A DNA stretch of 28,601 nt from CAZGSG01 sp964528095 (GTDB lineage Bacteria; Bacteroidota; Bacteroidia; Chitinophagales; Chitinophagaceae), in assembly GCA_964528095.1 (NCBI GenBank), contig CAZGSG010000030.1:1-28601 (forward strand), in the 5' to 3' direction. Below, piece after piece: positions 23,422 through 28,601 of the stretch. Made by a program: the position numbers and the translations under genes. The notes beneath the pieces were generated by a model. It did no database searches, was not told the origin of the DNA, and saw only the letters and a program-made list of their open reading frames with translations. Position 1 is the first letter of the stretch, and every line of letters begins with the position of its first letter.

Positions 23422-24277
23422 ACCACCTCCAGGTTAATAAAATGATGAATGAAATATTGGTACAGATTGCCGCAAGCCAGTTCATGGTCATTGTTCGCTT
23501 AAAGTCAGCAGCAGCCACATCTTTTCTCACCAGCAGGAACCACCTGATGAAATAAACGATAATTGGAACGAAAAAGATGCTTACAACGATTAATTTATCA
23601 CGTTCTTCTGAAAAGATAAAGAATTGTGCCATGAATATCCAGGCAAGCAGGTATACTATCGCGCAAAAAATAAAAGTCCCGGTATATCCCAGTTTATAAC
23701 TGATCGTGATCACTCCGTCTTCCCTGTCCTGCTGATGCTGGTATATCTGTGTAAGCGGGTAAAAACCTCCTATCAGCAAGGCACAAATGACCATGCCCTG
23801 CCAGGGCACTTTTACGGAAAAAATACAACTACTACCATAATATACCAGCCAGAACGTTAATGCTCCCTGGAAGACAATGACCGTCAGGTAACCGATCACC
23901 GGAAATTTTTTAAGCCGTATGCCGCGATAACTATACGCCTTAGACGCTCCAATATATAAGATGATCACCAACCCGAAAAGCGGGTTTGTCAGAAAACTCA
24001 GTAATACCGCCATGCAGTCCATAACAATAGTGACCACGAAAAGCTGGCGTGATGGCGGTGGAGGTTTCTCCAGTCCGCCAATGCTTTGGGTATCCCGATC
24101 CATATAACTGTTATAACCATTACTGGCAGGGTACACCAGGAAATGAAGGATCACGAATATCAATACAGCCCGGCCCCAATGTATACAAGGCACCTGGGCC
24201 AATGCAAAAAAATAGAGTGGTGAAAGAAAAATTGAAAAGGGTATCCGTAATAATTTGATGGTGGAAGCAGAGAGCAT
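23414..24277 (-). CDS. UbiA-like prenyltransferase of the type III PKS operon
   Basis: A 287-residue membrane protein with about eight or nine helices and UbiA-type motifs. The first motif reads NSYMDRDTQ (residues 56-64), keeping Asn56, Asp60 and Asp62 but with Gln64 where the last Asp of NDxxDxxxD is expected; it is followed by GGLEKPPPPSR. The second motif is QQDREDGVITI (Asp184, Glu186, Asp187). UbiA enzymes transfer a prenyl chain from its diphosphate to an aromatic acceptor using magnesium held by these acidic motifs. Here the likely acceptor is the polyketide from the next gene. It is first in the operon; a good promoter box was not found upstream. Confidence 0.85.
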   Translation of the reverse strand: MLSASTIKLLRIPFSIFLSPLYFFALAQVPCIHWGRAVLIFVILHFLVYPASNGYNSYMDRDTQSIGGLEKPPPPSRQLFVVTIVMDCMAVLLSFLTNPLFGLVIILYIGASKAYSYRGIRLKKFPVIGYLTVIVFQGALTFWLVYYGSSCIFSVKVPWQGMVICALLIGGFYPLTQIYQHQQDREDGVITISYKLGYTGTFIFCAIVYLLAWIFMAQFFIFSEERDKLIVVSIFFVPIIVYFIRWFLLVRKDVAAADFKRTMTMNWLAAICTNISFIILLTWRWFE

Positions 24278-24518
24278 AACATGCTTTGTTATCGAAAGTT
24301 AACAAAGGCATATCAGTATTCTTAATTTATTATTCTGCAACGGGCATCGTCGGCTATTGGCAAACACTTGTTTTCAAACACATGTCTCCGCCTGTTAACC
24401 AAACGCTTTCTGTAGAAAAAATACCCCATATGCCCATAATTATGGCAGAAATCATGGTTTTTTTAGCTGTTAATGAAATGGAAAAGTTTTTGCTTGTATA
24501 ACAATACAAACCAACATT

Positions 24519-24848
24519 ATGAAATTAAAAGCAAGCGTCCTCCTTTTAGGTATACTACTTACCATCAGCGTTTCCAATTCATATGCCGCTCCTGTAGAAA
24601 ACAATAATCCAACTACCGAAAAGGTGATCAACCTTACAGATGGGCAGAAAGCCAGGCTTGAAGAAATCAGCGCCCGCGTGAAGGAAATAAAGGAAATGGA
24701 TAAATCTTCACTCAGCAGAGCAGAGCGTAAGGCCTTAAAAAAGGAATTACGTAGTATGAACAAAGAGTCTAAGGAAATGAAGGGTGGTGTTTATTTATCT
24801 GTTGGAGCTATTATTATCATTATCCTGCTGTTGATCCTGATCCTTTAA
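24519..24848 (+). CDS. small exported protein with coiled-coil and C-terminal membrane anchor
   Basis: A 109-residue protein I do not recognise as a named family. A signal peptide ends at about residue 23 (NSYA). A highly charged helical section (about 40-85) is rich in Lys, Glu and Arg with KEIKEMDKSSLSRAERKALK. The last 21 residues form a pure hydrophobic segment that begins GGVYLSVGA and ends IIIIILLLILIL, with no charged tail after it. It should sit in the inner membrane with its helical part in the periplasm. It has its own terminator at 24924-24959 and is divergent from the polyketide operon. Confidence 0.75.
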   Translation: MKLKASVLLLGILLTISVSNSYAAPVENNNPTTEKVINLTDGQKARLEEISARVKEIKEMDKSSLSRAERKALKKELRSMNKESKEMKGGVYLSVGAIIIIILLLILIL

Positions 24849-24923
24849 TAAAGGCATTTATAAATCTATACATTGTGTTTTTCAGCGTTTGAGTTCGGCT
24901 GTCCTGTAAGATAGCAAGTTAAT

Positions 24924-24959
24924 TTGCCTGTAAAGAAAATTTACGGGCAATTTCTTTTT
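24924..24959 (+). terminator. intrinsic terminator after the small exported protein gene
   Basis: TTGCCTGTAAA (24924-24934) pairs with TTTACGGGCAA (24940-24950) with one G-U pair and a GAAAA loop, followed by TTTCTTTTT. Confidence 0.75.
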
Positions 24960-24994
24960 ATCCCATTTCATTCCTGGGGTTATAAGTATAAAAT

Positions 24995-25025
24995 AAAAGG
25001 CATTATCGCAGGATAATGCCTTTTT
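24995..25025. terminator. bidirectional intrinsic terminator
   Basis: A perfect 13-bp inverted repeat, AAAAGGCATTATC (24995-25007) and GATAATGCCTTTT (25012-25024), around GCAG. The A-run on one side and T-run on the other allow termination on both strands, between the small exported protein gene (plus) and the YtxH gene (minus). Confidence 0.8.
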
Positions 25026-25070
25026 ATTAAATGCATAGCATAGCTACCACTCAATAATGTATACTAGTTA

Positions 25071-25313
25071 CTAATACGATTTTACTTCGTTTGCAAATGA
25101 CTGTGCCTGTTGTTTTCCTTTTTCTGCCAAATCTTCCGCGTCGTCCTTTAAGGAATGGAATTGATCTGTTATAGAATCGACCAGGTCGTCAAATTTGTCT
25201 TTCAGGTCTCTTCCTTTCCGGGATATACTATCGCGGGTCTCAGAGCCCTTGGCAGGAGCGAATAAAATGCCTACAAGCAGGCCTGCAGAGAAGCCAATTA
25301 ATAGTTTGTTCAT
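25071..25313 (-). CDS. YtxH domain-containing protein
   Basis: An 80-residue YtxH family protein. The N-terminal glycine-rich membrane segment (residues about 3-20, LLIGFSAGLLVGILFAPAKG) ends in the family's typical FAPAKGSETR. It is followed by a long amphipathic helix rich in Asp, Lys and Gln (about 28-78). YtxH proteins are small membrane-tethered, often stress-induced proteins of unknown mechanism. It stands alone, with a bidirectional terminator downstream and a divergent tadA upstream. Confidence 0.88.
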   Translation of the reverse strand: MNKLLIGFSAGLLVGILFAPAKGSETRDSISRKGRDLKDKFDDLVDSITDQFHSLKDDAEDLAEKGKQQAQSFANEVKSY

Positions 25314-25410
25314 ACCAGTTATTTTAAAAGTGATTTATATACCTGTACTAATCAAAATATCATGCCACGAAGGAAGCGTTACAGTGAAACAATTGTAATT
25401 TTATGTTCGC

Positions 25411-25851
25411 ATGACAGATGAATACTATATGACGCTTGCCCTGAAAGAGGCCAGGAGGGCTTACGAGGAGGAAGAAGTACCTGTAGGTGCTGTTATTGTA
25501 CTCAATGGCAAACTGATCGCCAGGGGTTATAACATGACGGAGAAATTGAGTGATCCCACAGCTCATGCGGAAATCATTGCCCTTACTTCCGCCTTTAATT
25601 TCCTGGGTAGTAAATACCTTCCCGAAGCTTCGCTTTATGTGACGGTCGAGCCCTGCCTGATGTGCGCCGGAGCTTTGTACTGGAGTAAAATCGGCCGTGT
25701 GATTTACGGCGCAGATGATGAAAAAAATGGTTACCGAAAAACAACAGGCGCCAACTGGCCTTTTCATCCCAAAACAGAACTTATACGTGGTATGCTAAAA
25801 GAGGAATGCGGACAATTGATGAAAGATTTTTTTAGTAGCCGTCGTAAATAG
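25411..25851 (+). CDS. tadA: tRNA-specific adenosine deaminase / nucleoside deaminase
   Basis: A 146-residue zinc deaminase of the CDA fold. HAE (residues 52-54: zinc ligand His52, proton shuttle Glu54) and PCLMC (Cys82 and Cys85 as zinc ligands) form the active site. The N-terminus DEYYMTLALKEARRAYEEEEVPVGAVIV is typical of TadA, which converts A34 of tRNA-Arg(ACG) to inosine. The start ATG 25411 fits the family. A TAATTTTA box ends only eight bases upstream, so the mRNA may have an extremely short leader. A guanine deaminase-like role is less likely given the N-terminus. Confidence 0.88.
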   Translation: MTDEYYMTLALKEARRAYEEEEVPVGAVIVLNGKLIARGYNMTEKLSDPTAHAEIIALTSAFNFLGSKYLPEASLYVTVEPCLMCAGALYWSKIGRVIYGADDEKNGYRKTTGANWPFHPKTELIRGMLKEECGQLMKDFFSSRRK

Positions 25852-25897
25852 ATCAGTATTCCACTGCGTGCCTAAGCGTACCAGTAATCAGATAAGA

Positions 25898-25956
25898 CTA
25901 AATTAAAAACGGTCGGAATAATCAGGCTTTGATTATTCCGACCGTTTTTAATTTAG
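25898..25956. terminator. 27-bp perfect inverted repeat, bidirectional terminator
   Basis: The arms 25898-25924 and 25930-25956 are exact reverse complements around a 5-base loop (GGCTT). The GC core is flanked by AAAAA on the left and TTTTT on the right, so either strand gives a stem followed by a U-run. It separates the convergent tadA and SusD genes. Confidence 0.85.
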
Positions 25957-25971
25957 CGTGCTGTATCCTTT

Positions 25972-27381
25972 TTACGGTTTATCCCACCACACTCTTCCAA
26001 GTATATTGTCAGCGCCATTAAATTGTCGCTGAACCGCTTCCCTGTAGTTTTCCGTATTGTTGAATTGTTCTGTTGCAGGATAAGAGTTCCTGCGAGGCAC
26101 TGGTTTCGTAGGATCACCAACTGGCGGCGCCAGCGCGGGGTATCCTGTTCTTCTCCATTCTGCCCAACCTTCATATCCATGCATAAACAAATGTACCCAG
26201 CGTTGGGTAGCGATCTGCTCTATTGCAGTCGCCGGGTTATAGGCTATTTCAGGAAATGCCATCATCGCCGGCAGCCCTGTTATATTGTCTTTATTCCATT
26301 GTCTTACTGATTGTTCGATAGCAAGATCATAGTTTGTTTTGGCCGTTACGTCATTGCCTGTTATCCAGCCGAGCTTTGCAGCTTCTGCTCTTGCAAATAA
26401 TACCTGTGCATAGGTAACCAGGTAGACCGGTGCATTCTGTGCCCAGATAGCAGAACCAAGTAAAGAATAAGTGGTGGTATTGGGCATACCTGTAGTAGTA
26501 CCAAATGGCAGACCTGTATACTGACCATTTGTTTTCGCCGGGTTGGCATAAACAGCCAAACGGGGATCTCCAACCGGTTTCATCTTATTAACGAGTAATG
26601 AACTTACAGCCCACCATTCGCGGTTCATGCCAAATATCTGTCCATACCAGTAGATCTGGTTATTTGCGTCGGCCAAGTGTTTATAAACAAAATTGTCTGC
26701 GTTGGTAGTCATTACACCGTCAGCAATAGCTGCATTAAACTCGGTATTGCCTTTTGCAGGATTGATCTTTGATAAACGCAGCGCCATTAACATCCGAAGC
26801 GTAGCTGCCAGTTTTTTCCATTTGGTCATATCGCCAGCGTACATAATATCGTTGGTAATATTACCAGTGACGATCATTGTATGCGCTTCTTTTAAAAGCA
26901 CAAACATACTATCATAAATTACCTGCTGTGTATTGTATGCTGGAGTAAGATTATCTCTTCCTTTTAATGCTTCTGTGTAAGGCACATCTCCCCATCTGTC
27001 AGTGATATGCCACATAAAATAAGCCTTCAGGATCTTTGCAACAGCATACTGGTTGTTGGCTGGCCCGTCAAGAAGACTTAGCGTAGGCAAATTCAGCACT
27101 GTCTGCAGGTTCATAAGCGGTCCCTGGTACAAACCATAGAAGCTCGTACCGCCTTCTGGATAAAGAGAAGCTGTCGGGTACTGTGTCTCTGATAAGTATT
27201 GCGCAACAAACTCACCACCAGGAGTAGCGCTGAGCCCGGATAAAAACAATTCAGCATTTGCGATCAGCTGGGTTGCGGTAGCCTGGGATGGTTGATTTGG
27301 ATTGATATTAATATCCGAATCGAATTTATTACAACTGGCTGCAAACAAACTGCCAAGCAGTATATAGAATATTTTTTTCAT
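25972..27381 (-). CDS. SusD/RagB-type nutrient-binding outer membrane lipoprotein
   Basis: A 469-residue lipoprotein with the lipobox AASC (Cys17). The opening DSDININPNQPSQATATQLI and repeated helical (TPR-like) segments fit the SusD-like_2 branch. SusD-type proteins sit on the cell surface as a lid over the SusC barrel and bind glycans or peptides before import. It follows the SusC gene after only 9 bp on the same strand, the standard arrangement. No glycoside hydrolase, sulfatase or regulator is in view to tell the substrate. Terminated by the hairpin at 25898-25956. Confidence 0.93.
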   Translation of the reverse strand: MKKIFYILLGSLFAASCNKFDSDININPNQPSQATATQLIANAELFLSGLSATPGGEFVAQYLSETQYPTASLYPEGGTSFYGLYQGPLMNLQTVLNLPTLSLLDGPANNQYAVAKILKAYFMWHITDRWGDVPYTEALKGRDNLTPAYNTQQVIYDSMFVLLKEAHTMIVTGNITNDIMYAGDMTKWKKLAATLRMLMALRLSKINPAKGNTEFNAAIADGVMTTNADNFVYKHLADANNQIYWYGQIFGMNREWWAVSSLLVNKMKPVGDPRLAVYANPAKTNGQYTGLPFGTTTGMPNTTTYSLLGSAIWAQNAPVYLVTYAQVLFARAEAAKLGWITGNDVTAKTNYDLAIEQSVRQWNKDNITGLPAMMAFPEIAYNPATAIEQIATQRWVHLFMHGYEGWAEWRRTGYPALAPPVGDPTKPVPRRNSYPATEQFNNTENYREAVQRQFNGADNILGRVWWDKP

Positions 27382-27390
27382 AGTATTTTT

Positions 27391-28601
27391 TTAGAAGGTT
27401 ACGTTTAAGTTGATACCATAAGAGCGCACTGTATTGGATTGCCCTGATTCAAACCAGCCGATGGACTGACTACCAGTTGACAGCTCCGATGGATCTAATC
27501 CCTTAGGTGCTTTCTGCCAGATCATCGCGGGGTTGCGTGCTATCAATGCCAGGGAAATAGCCTGTACCGGTAGTTTGCCTAAGGTTGCCTTACTAAATGT
27601 ATACCCAAGTCTTACTTCTCTTAGTTTGATATAAGATGCATCAAATACCCAGTCTTCGTATGTACGTCTTGCAATAACACCGTAGTAGGCCTGTGGATCT
27701 ACATAAGCGGTAACAGGAAGTTTAGTGATATCAGAAATACCATCGATCCTTATACCACCACCATTTGCTATTGGTTCGCGGATGTTTTTTCCTTTATCAT
27801 TCAATACCACGGTAGATGCGTCCTGGCCCGTTCTTACCGCCAGCATTTTGGACCGGCTGAAGAATTGTCCGCCAAACTGGAAATCCGTAGTGGCTGAAAG
27901 CTCAAAATTCATGAACCGGACAGCATTCTGAAATCCACCTGTATAGTCAGGAAGCACGCTTCCGAAATTAAATGTTGACTCCGTGAATAGTGGGAGGTTA
28001 TTTGCCCCTAACAGTATTTGACCCGTTGCTGCATCACGCTTATACGCCGGTCCTACCAGACTACCGAATGGCATGCCGACATAAGAATTGAGGTAAGTGG
28101 TCACGCTTGAATAAGTAGTAGACCCATAAGTATATGTATTGATACCAGGATACAATTCCACTACTTTGTTTTTATTCTGGCTTATGTTGAATGTAGTATT
28201 CCATGTCAGTTTTTTTGTTTGCACAGGAGTACCACTCAATGTGAGCTCAAAGCCTTTGTTTTCTATCAGGCCTGCATTGATAGTGGTAGATCCGAAGCCG
28301 CTGGCGCCTGATATATCAAGATTGATGATCTGGTCCTTATTCTTCTGATTATAATAGGTAAAATCTGCACCGATACGGTTCTTCAGGAATTTAAGTTCGA
28401 TACCCGCTTCATATGAGTTTGCAAAAGAAGGACGAAGAGTAGGATTGTATAAGTTATCCGGTACAGCCAGTGTATTAACAACAGAAGCCCCGCCATAAAC
28501 CGTTCCTACACTATAAAAACTAGTTGTCTCGTAAGGGCCGAGATCAGATCCTGCTTTCGCATAACTGACTCTTAATTTACCAAATGACAATGGGTTCCAT
28601 T
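27391..28601 (-). CDS. SusC/RagA-type TonB-linked outer membrane protein, C-terminal part
   Basis: The last 400 or so residues of a SusC-type receptor; the gene continues beyond the window edge. The visible part starts at WNPLSFGKLRVSYAKAGSD, a typical mid-barrel SusC sequence, and proceeds through barrel strands such as NSYEAGIELKFLKNRIGADFTYYNQ, PDYTGGFQNAVRFMNFELS and WVFDASYIKLREVRLGYTFSK. It ends with a C-terminal strand and aromatic Phe (YGINLNVTF), as needed for barrel insertion. It imports oligomers with energy from TonB, together with the downstream SusD. The plug domain and signal peptide are outside the window. Confidence 0.93.
   Translation of the reverse strand, partial: WNPLSFGKLRVSYAKAGSDLGPYETTSFYSVGTVYGGASVVNTLAVPDNLYNPTLRPSFANSYEAGIELKFLKNRIGADFTYYNQKNKDQIINLDISGASGFGSTTINAGLIENKGFELTLSGTPVQTKKLTWNTTFNISQNKNKVVELYPGINTYTYGSTTYSSVTTYLNSYVGMPFGSLVGPAYKRDAATGQILLGANNLPLFTESTFNFGSVLPDYTGGFQNAVRFMNFELSATTDFQFGGQFFSRSKMLAVRTGQDASTVVLNDKGKNIREPIANGGGIRIDGISDITKLPVTAYVDPQAYYGVIARRTYEDWVFDASYIKLREVRLGYTFSKATLGKLPVQAISLALIARNPAMIWQKAPKGLDPSELSTGSQSIGWFESGQSNTVRSYGINLNVTF

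Overview
The window looks like chromosomal DNA from a member of the Bacteroidota, most likely the family Chitinophagaceae. The evidence is a SusC/SusD-type outer-membrane pair, a GldH-like gliding lipoprotein, a BatD protein, several Bacteroidota-style -7 promoter boxes (TAnnTTTG), no obvious Shine-Dalgarno sequences, frequent TTG/GTG starts, and moderate GC with AT-rich intergenic DNA. I see no tRNA, rRNA, CRISPR array, transposase or prophage gene.

Layout. Positions 1-2706 hold a broken 3-hydroxyacyl-CoA dehydrogenase end, an extended SDR and a secreted protein with a carboxypeptidase-regulatory-like domain. A lone LpxD-type acyltransferase (minus) follows. Next is a 755-bp AT-rich gap (3678-4432) with two perfect DnaA boxes, several weaker ones, inverted repeats, and a probable small RNA of about 72 nt ending in a strong terminator. 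Positions 4433-7781 are a plus-strand run: yicC, gldH, and a sensor kinase/response regulator pair that overlap by 8 bp. Then come batD and an SDR (minus) and a YjjG-type HAD phosphatase (plus). A minus-strand membrane-lipid group follows (CPBP protease, CdsA, Psd), then dusB and a membrane-anchored MutS-like ATPase (plus), then an ALDH3-type aldehyde dehydrogenase coupled to a membrane-anchored glutathione peroxidase (minus). A degenerate Smr protein and a DUF2071 protein (plus) lead up to the biosynthetic operon.

The most notable gene set is 20502-24277 (minus): UbiA-like prenyltransferase, type III polyketide synthase with an intact Cys-His-Asn triad, class I methyltransferase and FAD-dependent oxidoreductase. 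All four overlap by 1-8 nt, so this is a single translationally coupled operon. It probably makes a tailored, membrane-associated phenolic or quinone lipid; the product is unknown. The last part holds a small secreted/anchored protein, a YtxH protein, tadA, and the 3' half of a SusC gene followed by SusD (minus).

The non-coding DNA is also patterned. Two convergent gene pairs (10534-11229/11425-12081 and 15352-17130/17246-17944) are separated by long imperfect purine/pyrimidine inverted repeats that run into the stop codons and share the end TAGCTA. Three other gaps carry 28-bp arrays of exactly four degenerate heptads (GAAC or TCTT core). These may be one family of intergenic repeats built on a 7-bp unit.
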